64,000 nucleotides of DNA. Origin: Sandaracinus amylolyticus. Its GTDB lineage: Bacteria > Myxococcota_A > Polyangia > Polyangiales > Sandaracinaceae. Both the position numbers and the translations under genes were made by a program. Below the pieces are notes generated by a model that did no database searches, was not told the origin of the DNA, and worked only from the letters and a program-made list of their open reading frames with translations. Below are positions 19,332-26,512 of the stretch, in pieces; the first letter of the stretch is position 1, and each line of letters begins with the position of its first letter. The DNA lies in NCBI RefSeq assembly GCF_021631985.1, contig NZ_CP070225.1, positions 2,170,001-2,234,000 of the forward strand, in the 5' to 3' direction.

Positions 19332-19687
19332 TGGAGATCTGGAAAGAGTTCTCGTTCGAGGCCGCGCACCGCCTCCCGAACGTGCCGCCCGATCACAAGT
19401 GCGCGCGCCTGCACGGGCACTCGTACCGCGTGCGCCTGACGGTGCGCGGCGAGCTCGATCCGCAGCTCGGCTGGGTCGTCGACTTCGACACGATCCGCGA
19501 GGCGTTCGAGCCGGTGCGCGCGCAGCTCGATCACTACTACCTGAACGAGATCGAAGGTCTCTCGAACCCGACGAGCGAGCTGCTCGCGCGATGGATCTGG
19601 GCGCGCACGAAGCCGCGCCTGCCGCAGCTCGCGCGCGTCGAGGTGATGGAGACCTGCACGAGCGGCGCGCGCTACGAAGGGGCCTGA
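19331..19687 (+). CDS. queD: 6-carboxy-5,6,7,8-tetrahydropterin synthase
   Basis: 118 aa, ATG at 19331 sharing a base with the queE stop. It belongs to the PTPS/QueD family and turns 7,8-dihydroneopterin triphosphate into 6-carboxytetrahydropterin, supplying QueE. Zinc-binding histidines are in FEAAHRLP and RLHGHSYRV, with further conserved residues in LDHYYLNEI and the Glu of VMETCTSGARYEG near the C-terminus. The length is right for QueD (about 120 aa). It forms a two-gene operon with queE; the next gene begins 29 bp later and is unrelated in function. Confidence 0.95.
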   Translation: MEIWKEFSFEAAHRLPNVPPDHKCARLHGHSYRVRLTVRGELDPQLGWVVDFDTIREAFEPVRAQLDHYYLNEIEGLSNPTSELLARWIWARTKPRLPQLARVEVMETCTSGARYEGA

Positions 19688-19716
19688 GACGGTCGCGCCG
19701 GTGATGGCGGCGCGTT

Positions 19717-22179
19717 ATGGTCCGCGCGCTCCGCGTGCGCGCCCGCCCTCATCCTCGCGATCCCAGCCCGCGCGTCGCGATCGCGATCGGTGTGCTCGCG
19801 CTCGCGGCGGCGGTCGCGAGCGTCATGCCGCAGCTCCACGCGAACACGTGGATCTTCCGCGACGGGCGCTTCTACGTGAACGTCGCGACGACGATCGTCG
19901 AGGACCTCACGCTCGATCAGCACGCGTTCGCGTCGTCCTGGTACACCGGCACGCTCGGCTGGAACCGCGATCTCGATCCCGGCTGGAGCAACGTCGCGCT
20001 CGGCGCGCGCGGCGAGCACTGGCCGAAGCACCCGTGGATCCACCCGCTGATCGCGAGCCCGGTGTACTTCGCGCTCGGGCTGCCCGGGACGCTCGCGTGG
20101 AACCTGCTGATGTTCGCGCTGATCGCGAGCGGCTTGTACCGCTTCGCGCGCGCGTACGCGCCACCGGCGCCCGCCGCGCTCGCGGTCGCGCTCTTCGTGA
20201 TGGGCACCGCGATCCTGCAGTCGGCCTACGACTTCAGCGTCGACGTGCTGATGCTCGCGGCGTTCGCGCAGGGGCTCGCGGCGGTGCTCGTGGGACGCGG
20301 CGTGCTCGCGGGGGCGTGCATCGCGCTCTGCGTGATCATCAAGCCGACCGCGCTGATGTTGATGCCCGCGCTGGTGCTGACGATCGCGGAGCGGCGCGAC
20401 GGGACGACGCTGCGGCGATCCCTCGCGGCCGGCACGATCGGGCTGCTCACGTACGCGGGGATCAACTGGTGGATGTACGGGCGGCCCTGGTGGTCGGGGT
20501 ACAACCGCACGCTGGTCACGCAGGGCGGTCGCCCCGTCGTCGCCGATCACCTCGATGCGTTCGCGACGCCCTTCGCCGAAGGTTTCGACCGCATGTGGAG
20601 CGGGTACTACGGGCTGGTCCACACGTTCACCGCGATGGTGATCGCGGCGCCCGGCCTGATCGTGCTGCTGCGGCGCCGTCCGCTGCACGCGATCGGCGCG
20701 ATCCTCGGCGTGGCCGCGAGCCTGCTGGTGTTCGCGAAGTACGCGTACGAAGGGCATCGCTTCCACTGGCCCGCGCTCGCGCTGCTGGTGCCGTCGATCG
20801 CGGTCACGCTCGAGGTGATCGAGCACGCGGCGCGGGCGATCGTGATGCGGATGCGGCGGGTGTCGCATGCGCCGCGCAGCGCGGGGCTCGTGGCGGCGAT
20901 CGCGATCGCCGGGGGCGCGCTGGTCGCGCTGCCCTTCGGGCCGCGGCCCGAGGCGCGCGTGCTCGCGTCGGGCGCGTGGGGCGAGCGCGCGATGGAGCTC
21001 GCGCGTGCGATCGGGCTCGAGGGCACGGGCGCCGCGGTCGCGGTGGTGCTGGTGCACCTGGTGCTCGCGGGGCTGCTCGCCGCGCGCACCACGCGGATCC
21101 TCGAGCGCGTGGTGCCCTCGCCGATCGCCGCGTTCGCGATCGGGGCGTGCGCGCTGGTGCCCGAGGTGCGCGAGGCGTGCCTCGCGGGCGGGCCGGTGCT
21201 GGCGACGAGCGCGCTGCTCGCGCTCGGGCTCGAGCGGCTCTGCGCCGATCGTCGGGTGATCGCCGCGGTCGCGATCGCGCTCGCGATGATCGTGTGGGCG
21301 GTCGCGCCGAGCGACGGCGAGCCTGCGTCGGCGCTCACGACGCTCGCGAGGAGCTTCGACGAGCCCTCGGCGATCCGTCTGATCGCGCCGTGGATCGCGA
21401 TCGCGCTCCCCGGTCTGGTGATCGCGGCGCGACGCGAAGCGCGCACCGGGCTCGCGTTGCTCGTGCTCGCGATCGTCGCCGTGTTTCCCCGCGCGGGATC
21501 GTGGGCGCCGATCACGACCATCGCGCTCGCGGCGCCCGCCGCGGTGAGCGCCGATGCGATCGCGACGTGGATCGCGGATCGTGCGCGCGGGATCGACGCG
21601 CGCCGCGCGGGCGTGCTGGTGCTCGCGAGCATCGCGGCGCTGCTGGTGATCGGCGGTGTGCGTCGCGTGGTGCAGGCGCGCGAGCCGTTCCGCGTCGCGT
21701 CGTACGAGGGCGTGCGGCGCGCGGTCGTGATGCACGGCGAGGTGCCCTGCGATTTCCTCGCGTGGGAGCACTTGAGCTGGGAGTGCTCGCACTTCGACAG
21801 CGGGCTCTACGGGATGGTCGGGCTCGCGGTCTCGGATCCGCCGCGCGTCGGTGGCGAGCCGCGCGAGCTGATGGTGGTGCCGACGGGCCGCTCGGGGCAG
21901 GAGCGACGCGTCATCTGGGACGACGCGCGCGCGGGGCGCGAGCTCGCGATCCATTGGGCCGTGCCCGACGGGCTGCGGGGTGATGCGCTCGTCTTGGTGC
22001 GCGTCGACGAGCGCGAGGTCGGCCGCTTCGAGGTGCCGGCGCGCGACGACGCGACGATCCACGAGCTCGTGCTCGCCACGCCGGGCGTGGGTGACACCGC
22101 GCGCCTCGAGATCGCGGTCATGCCGAGCGCGGGACGACGGCACCAGGCGACCGTCGCGCTCGACGCGATCTGGCGCTAG
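19717..22179 (+). CDS. Large polytopic membrane protein, GT-C glycosyltransferase-like
   Basis: 820 aa, ATG at 19717. The first transmembrane helix (residues 20-38) is followed by a periplasmic loop with DGRFYVNVATTIVEDLTLDQH, the position where GT-C transferases place an acidic catalytic residue (here WIFRDGRFYVN). About a dozen further helices follow, with long hydrophobic blocks such as GAAVAVVLVHLVLAGLLAA, and the last 170 residues are a soluble domain rich in Arg, Asp and beta strands. The topology resembles the PMT/ArnT superfamily that transfers sugars from polyprenyl phosphates, but no PMT signature is clear. The 3' end overlaps the convergent histidine-kinase gene by four bases. Class is moderate confidence, substrate unknown. 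Confidence 0.6.
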   Translation: MVRALRVRARPHPRDPSPRVAIAIGVLALAAAVASVMPQLHANTWIFRDGRFYVNVATTIVEDLTLDQHAFASSWYTGTLGWNRDLDPGWSNVALGARGEHWPKHPWIHPLIASPVYFALGLPGTLAWNLLMFALIASGLYRFARAYAPPAPAALAVALFVMGTAILQSAYDFSVDVLMLAAFAQGLAAVLVGRGVLAGACIALCVIIKPTALMLMPALVLTIAERRDGTTLRRSLAAGTIGLLTYAGINWWMYGRPWWSGYNRTLVTQGGRPVVADHLDAFATPFAEGFDRMWSGYYGLVHTFTAMVIAAPGLIVLLRRRPLHAIGAILGVAASLLVFAKYAYEGHRFHWPALALLVPSIAVTLEVIEHAARAIVMRMRRVSHAPRSAGLVAAIAIAGGALVALPFGPRPEARVLASGAWGERAMELARAIGLEGTGAAVAVVLVHLVLAGLLAARTTRILERVVPSPIAAFAIGACALVPEVREACLAGGPVLATSALLALGLERLCADRRVIAAVAIALAMIVWAVAPSDGEPASALTTLARSFDEPSAIRLIAPWIAIALPGLVIAARREARTGLALLVLAIVAVFPRAGSWAPITTIALAAPAAVSADAIATWIADRARGIDARRAGVLVLASIAALLVIGGVRRVVQAREPFRVASYEGVRRAVVMHGEVPCDFLAWEHLSWECSHFDSGLYGMVGLAVSDPPRVGGEPRELMVVPTGRSGQERRVIWDDARAGRELAIHWAVPDGLRGDALVLVRVDEREVGRFEVPARDDATIHELVLATPGVGDTARLEIAVMPSAGRRHQATVALDAIWR

Positions 22180-23495
22180 CTCGGCGTCCAGCGCGGCAGG
22201 TGCGCGCGCAGGTGCAGGCCGCGCTCGCTGGGCACGATCTCGACGCGTCCGCCGTGCGCGGTGGCGACGTGCGCGATCAGCGCGAGGCCGATGCCGTGGC
22301 CCGGTGTGCCCGAGGCGCGCGCGGCGCGCGAGCGATAGAACGCATCGAACACCCGCGCGCGATCCTCCGTGGCGATCCCGGGGCCGCGATCGCGCACGTC
22401 GATCCGAGCCTCGTCGCCCGCCAGCGTCACCTCGACGTCCACCACGTCGTCCGAGAACTTCAGGGCGTTCGAGAGCGCGTTCGAGATCAGCGCGTCGAGC
22501 AGCGCGGCGTCGCCCGAGACGATCACGTCGTCTGCGACCGATGTGCGGACCCGCGATGCATCGGGAAGACGATCGATCACCTCGCGCACGACATCACCCA
22601 GGTCGATCGCTTCCGCGTGCGCACGATCGATCGGCTCGGCGCGCGCGAGCACGAGCAAGCGCTGCACGAGCTCGACGAGCCGCGCGACCTGGGCACGCGT
22701 GCGCGCGATCGCCTCGGGATCGGAGCGCTCGTCGAGCAGCTCGAGCTCGCCCGCGACGCTCGCGAGCGGCGTGCGCAGCTCGTGCGCCGCGTTCGACGCG
22801 AAGCTCCGCGCCTGCGCGAGCGCGACCGCGAGCCGCTCGACGAGCTCGGCGATCGCGGCGCGGAGATCCTCGAGCTCCGCGTCGTGCTCCGGCGCGGCGA
22901 TGCGATCCACGCGCGGCGCGCCGGGATCGATCGCGCGCACCCGATCGCGCAGGGCGCTCAGCGGCGCGAGCGCGACGCCTGCGATCCGCGCGGCCGAGGC
23001 ACCGCCCGCGAGCGCGCCCACCAGCGCGCCCGCGAGCAGCGCGATCACGAACAGCGATCGATGATCCCGCGCGGCGCCTTCGCTCGCAGCGAGGGTGAGG
23101 CGGCGCGCGCCGTACGAGACGGTGCAGGCGCGCAGCGAGCCCACGTCCGCGCACGACCCCGGCGGGAGCGGAGAGAGCTGCGCGTCGCCGGCGAGGACGT
23201 GGCCTTCGTCGTCGTACACCGCGGCGCGCGCGCCCACGACCGGCACCTCGTCGAGCTCGTCCGCGAGGATCGCGCCGAGATCGCTGGGGCCCTCGTCGTC
23301 GTCGGGCTCGTCCTCCTCATCGCGCACCTCGTCGGCGAGCGCGCGCGTGTGCGCGAGCAGCGCGTCGTCGTCGTGCGCGCGCACGAGCTGCTCCGCGGTC
23401 CATCCCGCGACGATCGCGGCGACCGCGCCGGCGAGCGCGGCGGCGCCGGCGCTCGCGAGCGCGACCCGCGCGCGGAGGCTGCGAGGCCCGGGCAC
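22176..23495 (-). CDS. Sensor histidine kinase
   Basis: 439 aa from GTG at 23495, the codon after the response-regulator stop with one base between. Two membrane helices (around residues 10-32 and 150-175) bracket an acidic periplasmic sensor loop of about 110 residues containing DEEDEPDDDEGPSD and one Cys pair (SCADVGSLRAC). HAMP-like linker, then H-box SFASNAAHELRTPLASV (phospho-His), N-box LLDALISNALSNALKF, and G-boxes DVRDRGPGIA and GHGIGLALI. All catalytic elements are intact. It should autophosphorylate in response to an envelope signal and pass phosphate to the upstream-encoded OmpR-type regulator. The very acidic sensor loop would suit metal or cationic ligands, an inference. Confidence 0.93.
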   Translation of the reverse strand: MPGPRSLRARVALASAGAAALAGAVAAIVAGWTAEQLVRAHDDDALLAHTRALADEVRDEEDEPDDDEGPSDLGAILADELDEVPVVGARAAVYDDEGHVLAGDAQLSPLPPGSCADVGSLRACTVSYGARRLTLAASEGAARDHRSLFVIALLAGALVGALAGGASAARIAGVALAPLSALRDRVRAIDPGAPRVDRIAAPEHDAELEDLRAAIAELVERLAVALAQARSFASNAAHELRTPLASVAGELELLDERSDPEAIARTRAQVARLVELVQRLLVLARAEPIDRAHAEAIDLGDVVREVIDRLPDASRVRTSVADDVIVSGDAALLDALISNALSNALKFSDDVVDVEVTLAGDEARIDVRDRGPGIATEDRARVFDAFYRSRAARASGTPGHGIGLALIAHVATAHGGRVEIVPSERGLHLRAHLPRWTPS

Positions 23496-23496
23496 G

Positions 23497-24156
23497 TCAG
23501 GCGTCTCCCAGCGCGTAGCCCTGGCCACGCAGCGTGCGGATGATGCCGGTCCCGAGCTTGCGGCGGATGCGCGCGACGAGGACGTCGAGGCTCGCGCTCG
23601 CTTCGTCGGTGATCTCGCCCCACACCGCGTCGAGGATCTCGCTGCGCGCGATCACGCGCCCGCCGCGCCCCGCGAGCAGCTCGACGATCGCCCACTCGCG
23701 CGTGGTGAGCGGCACCTCCGTTCCGTCGCGCCGCGCGCGCCGCGCGCCGAGATCGAGCTCGACGTCACCCGTGCGATGCACGACGCCGCGATCGACCGGA
23801 CCACGCCGCCCGAGCGCCCGCACGCGCGCGCGCAGCTCGGCGACCGCGAAGGGCTTCGCGACGAAGTCGTCGGCGCCCGCGTCGAGCCCCGCGACGCGCT
23901 GCGGGACCTCGCCGTGCGCGGTGAGCAGCAGGATGGGCACGCGCTCGCCCTCGTCCCGGAGCGCGCGGCACAGCGCGACGCCGGTGCCGTCGGGGAGCTC
24001 GACGTCGAGCACGACCACGTCCGCGCCCTCCGCTCCGAGCGCGCTGCGCGCCTCCGCACACGAGCGCGCTCCGTGGACGCGATGACCGTCGCGCTCGAGC
24101 GCGCGCATCACGAGATCGAGGAGCTCGGGATCGTCGTCGACGACGAGGACGCGCAT
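23497..24156 (-). CDS. OmpR-family response regulator
   Basis: 219 aa, ATG at 24156 (MRVLVVDDDPELLDL). Receiver domain residues 1-115: acidic pair DDD near the start, phospho-acceptor Asp in VVVLDVELPDGTG (about residue 51), Thr in LLLTAHGE and Lys in DDFVAKPFAV. The winged-helix domain (about residues 125-219) ends in TLRGQGYALG, the usual OmpR-family recognition region. It forms an operon with the kinase. Divergent from it at 24280 is a PepSY gene whose upstream region holds two tandem 11-bp-phased repeats expected for this family, so the regulator probably controls that gene and perhaps itself. Confidence 0.95.
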   Translation of the reverse strand: MRVLVVDDDPELLDLVMRALERDGHRVHGARSCAEARSALGAEGADVVVLDVELPDGTGVALCRALRDEGERVPILLLTAHGEVPQRVAGLDAGADDFVAKPFAVAELRARVRALGRRGPVDRGVVHRTGDVELDLGARRARRDGTEVPLTTREWAIVELLAGRGGRVIARSEILDAVWGEITDEASASLDVLVARIRRKLGTGIIRTLRGQGYALGDA

Positions 24157-24198
24157 CGCTCCGTCCTACCGCTCTCCGCTGCTTGTTTCGAGCGGCCC

Positions 24199-24245
24199 GT
24201 TCAGCTCTCGTTCGGGTCGGCCCACGCGTTCAGGCGACGTTCGGG
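24199..24245 (+). promoter_or_regulatory. Two tandem OmpR-type direct-repeat sites
   Basis: GTTCAG at 24199-24204 is followed 11 bp on by GTTCGGG at 24210-24216; the same pair recurs as GTTCAG at 24228-24233 and GTTCGGG at 24239-24245, 29 bp from the first. Head-to-tail half-sites 11 bp apart are what OmpR-family dimers bind. They lie between the response-regulator gene and the PepSY gene, 35 bp before the PepSY start codon. Function is inferred from spacing and location. Confidence 0.7.
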
Positions 24246-24279
24246 CGCGCCCCGCATCGTGACGGCCAGGAGGTCGACG

Positions 24280-24582
24280 ATGAATCGGATCAAGACGGCC
24301 GCGGTGATGCTCTCGATGGTGGTCGCGTTCGGCGCGGGCGGCAGCATCGCGGCGGCGCAGCAGGCCGCGCCGCGTGTCGCGATGGAGGACGCGCGGCGCA
24401 TCGCGCTCGAGCACGTGCCCGGTGGGAACGTCGAGTCGATCGAGCAGGACCACGAGGACGGTCGCGTGGTGTACGAGGTCGAGGTGCGCGACGCGCAGGG
24501 CCGCGAGCACGAGCTCGTGATCGATGCGGACGACGGGCGCGTGATCCGGACCGAGGTGGAGGACGAGCACGACGACGACTGA
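24280..24582 (+). CDS. Exported PepSY-domain protein
   Basis: 100 aa from ATG at 24280, with AGGAGG six bases upstream. Signal peptide MNRIKTAAVMLSMVVAFGAGGSIAAAQQ. The mature part is a single PepSY domain: MEDARRIALEHVPGGNVESI, DGRVVYEVEVRDAQGREHEL, and a tail ADDGRVIRTEVEDEHDDD that ends in an acidic cluster. PepSY proteins are small periplasmic modulators of proteases or sensors. Divergent from a two-component system, it is likely both regulated by that system and able to report to the kinase, a recurring PepSY/two-component arrangement. The paired repeats at 24199-24245 support regulation. Ends just before an unusual double palindrome. Confidence 0.9.
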   Translation: MNRIKTAAVMLSMVVAFGAGGSIAAAQQAAPRVAMEDARRIALEHVPGGNVESIEQDHEDGRVVYEVEVRDAQGREHELVIDADDGRVIRTEVEDEHDDD

Positions 24583-24588
24583 TGGATC

Positions 24589-24622
24589 GCTACGGAATCC
24601 GTAGCGCTACGGATTCCGTAGC
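24589..24622. terminator. 34-bp nested double palindrome between convergent genes
   Basis: Two abutting 17-mers, GCTACGGAATCCGTAGC (24589-24605) and GCTACGGATTCCGTAGC (24606-24622), are exact reverse complements, and each alone is a palindrome with one central base (GCTACGGA / TCCGTAGC). The block fills the gap between the PepSY stop and the GNAT stop. It can form a 17-bp hairpin on either strand or two 8-bp hairpins. A bidirectional terminator is the simplest reading. Confidence 0.65.
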
Positions 24623-24623
24623 A

Positions 24624-25109
24624 TCACAGCTCGCGCTCGTAGAACGTGTCGCAGCCGTGGTGGCCCGTCGCGCCCTTGCTGCAGGCGATGCGGAGGAAGC
24701 CGAGCTTCTCGTAGAGGCGCATCGCGCCGTCCATGCCGGTCAGCGTCTCGAGGTACATGCGGCGGTAGCCCATCGCGCGCGCCGCCTCGATGCATCGCTC
24801 GAGCACCGCGCGGCCCACGCCGCGGCCGCGCAGCTCGGGCAGGAAGTACATCTTGCGCAGCTCGCACGTGTCCGCGTCGCCGCCGTCGAGCGGCGCGACG
24901 CCGCCGCCGCCGAGCACGCGCCCGTCGTCCTCGACGACGAAGTAGACGCAGCGCGGGCGCCCGTATGCGCGCGACATGAACGAGACCTCGGGGTCGTGGA
25001 TCGCGAAGCCCGGGCCGTCTGCACCGAACTCCGGCATCACGGTGCGGATGACGTTCGCCATCTGCACGTCGTCACGCGGCTCGATCGTGCGGATCGTCGG
25101 TGCGCTCAT
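24624..25109 (-). CDS. GNAT-family N-acetyltransferase
   Basis: 161 aa from ATG at 25109 (MSAPTIRTIEPRDDVQMANV). The GNAT acetyl-CoA loop is LPELRGRGVGRAVLERCI near residues 93-110, followed by the usual beta5-alpha4 region (YRRMYLETLTGMDGAMRLYEKLGF). It transfers an acetyl group from acetyl-CoA to an amine in the cytoplasm; the substrate is not evident. The gene is convergent with the PepSY gene, with only the double palindrome between their stops. It is a compact, complete single-domain enzyme. Confidence 0.88.
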   Translation of the reverse strand: MSAPTIRTIEPRDDVQMANVIRTVMPEFGADGPGFAIHDPEVSFMSRAYGRPRCVYFVVEDDGRVLGGGGVAPLDGGDADTCELRKMYFLPELRGRGVGRAVLERCIEAARAMGYRRMYLETLTGMDGAMRLYEKLGFLRIACSKGATGHHGCDTFYEREL

Positions 25110-25180
25110 CGTGCGGCGAGTGATAGCGCACCGGCCCTCGCTTGCCGATTTCACTCGCGCGCGCACGATGTCGTGCACCG

Positions 25181-25741
25181 ATGCCCGCCGAAGTTCGTGC
25201 GAGCTGGTCGAAGGTCGCGGTCTCCCGCGCGAAGCGCGCGCTCTCGGGAGGCGAGCGCGAGCGAGCGCTGCGCGAGCTCGAGGTGGTGCGCGCGCCGCTG
25301 CGCGAGGCCGGGATCCTCGGGTGGGTCCCCGCGGAGCTCCACGCCGACGTGTGCCGCGCGATCGTCCGCGCGCTCGGTCAGGATCGCGCGCGCATCTTCT
25401 GGGCCGACCTCATGAACGAGTCGATGCGCTCGCCGCTGATGCGTCCGATCGTCAGCGCCGCGCTCTCGATCGACGGTCGCACGCCCGAGTCGCTCATCCG
25501 TCGCGCACCGCGAGTGTGGGAGCTCGTGACGCGCGGCGCGGGCGAGCTCACCGCGACGAAGGTGGACTCCGGCATGCGGCTCGACTTCGTCCAGCTGCCG
25601 CGCGCGTTCTGCGAGATCGCGTTCCTGCTCACGCAGGTCGGCACCTGCGATGCGTGCCTCGCGGCGGTCGGCACGACCGGCGAAGTGACGACGGAGCTCG
25701 ATCCGAGCGCCGCGCGCGCCCGGCTCACCGTGCGCTGGTGA
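25181..25741 (+). CDS. Small soluble protein resembling myxobacterial DUF2378
   Basis: 186 aa, ATG at 25181 (MPAEVRASWSKVAVSRAKR). No signal or membrane segment. The C-terminal half (PRVWELVTRGAGELTATKV, then EVTTELDPSAARARLTVRW) follows the pattern of the DUF2378/TIGR02265 family, a roughly 180-residue family largely restricted to Myxococcales and of unknown function. Two Cys residues (TCDAC) lie near residue 156. It is divergent from the GNAT gene and convergent with the lipoprotein gene at 25799; its stop lies two bases before a tandem repeat. The family match is tentative. Confidence 0.55.
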   Translation: MPAEVRASWSKVAVSRAKRALSGGERERALRELEVVRAPLREAGILGWVPAELHADVCRAIVRALGQDRARIFWADLMNESMRSPLMRPIVSAALSIDGRTPESLIRRAPRVWELVTRGAGELTATKVDSGMRLDFVQLPRAFCEIAFLLTQVGTCDACLAAVGTTGEVTTELDPSAARARLTVRW

Positions 25742-25743
25742 TC

Positions 25744-25815
25744 GTCACCAGAACCGCGCGGCTCACCAGAAGCACGCGGCTCACCAGAAGCACGCGGCTC
25801 ACCAGAAGCAGAGCG
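25744..25815. repeat. Four tandem 18-bp repeats overlapping a gene terminus
   Basis: Unit CTCACCAGAAGCACGCGG; copies at 25744-25761 (diverged), 25762-25779, 25780-25797 (identical) and 25798-25815 (diverged). The last copy contains the stop codon of the minus-strand lipoprotein gene. Because 18 is a multiple of 3, each copy repeats an in-frame Phe-Trp-stop, giving four tandem stops. Confidence 0.85.
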
Positions 25816-26512
25816 TCGCGCCGCGCAGCCCGTTGCCCGACTGCGCACCGTCGACCGTGCCGCCGAGCGCGAGGTACCACTTCGCGTCGGGCGCGCCTTC
25901 GTCGTCGGTCGGCGGATCGATGCGCAGCGTGCCGGTCCCGCAGAGCCCGGCGTCGGCCTCGACGAGATAGACGATCTGATCCGCGATCACGATCGTGCGC
26001 TCGTGACAGCCGCTCGCGGGCACGAAGTTGCGCGCGCTCGAGGGCTCGAGGTTCGCGCTCTGGCTCGCGCGCACCGTGAGCGTCGTGTCGACCAGCATCA
26101 CGTCGGCGTCGTGCGAGCTCGACCCCGCGTCGCCGCCGTCGGCATCGGCGGTCGGCGAGTCGGAGATCTGCAGGACGGTGCCGGTCGGATCGCAGATCTC
26201 GAGCGTGATCACCACACCGTCGCTCGATCCGAGATCGAGCGTCGCGACGTTCTCGCGCGGCGTGCCGAGCGTCACCGCGTCGCACGTGATCTCGGTCGCG
26301 CCCGGCTCGATGCGGCAGCGCTCGCTGCACCCGTCTTCGTTGGTGCGCGCGGCGCGTGCGTCGTCGGGCTCGCCGCACGGTCGCGCCTCCGCGCCCGCCG
26401 GGATGCCGCCGGTGTCGCTCCCGCCGAAGCGCACCGGCTCGCCGCCGAAGAACGAGACCTCGCATCCCGCGCAGAGCGCGAGGGCCAGCACGATCACGAC
26501 ACGTCCGCTCAT
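25799..26512 (-). CDS. Lipoprotein of unknown function
   Basis: 237 aa from ATG at 26512, overlapping the stop of the PA14-GT39 gene as ATGA, so it is the second gene of that operon. Signal MSGRVVIVLALALCAGCEV has a lipobox (CAGC). The mature protein carries several Cys residues (CGEPDD, DGCSERCRI, CDAVT), a beta-rich middle with Asp-rich loops (TADADGGDAGSSSHDADV) and ends in CFW. No family recognised; it may be a beta-sandwich or Ig-like domain. The C-terminus is encoded within the tandem repeat, and coupling suggests it is made in fixed ratio with the transferase. Confidence 0.7.
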   Translation of the reverse strand: MSGRVVIVLALALCAGCEVSFFGGEPVRFGGSDTGGIPAGAEARPCGEPDDARAARTNEDGCSERCRIEPGATEITCDAVTLGTPRENVATLDLGSSDGVVITLEICDPTGTVLQISDSPTADADGGDAGSSSHDADVMLVDTTLTVRASQSANLEPSSARNFVPASGCHERTIVIADQIVYLVEADAGLCGTGTLRIDPPTDDEGAPDAKWYLALGGTVDGAQSGNGLRGATLCFW

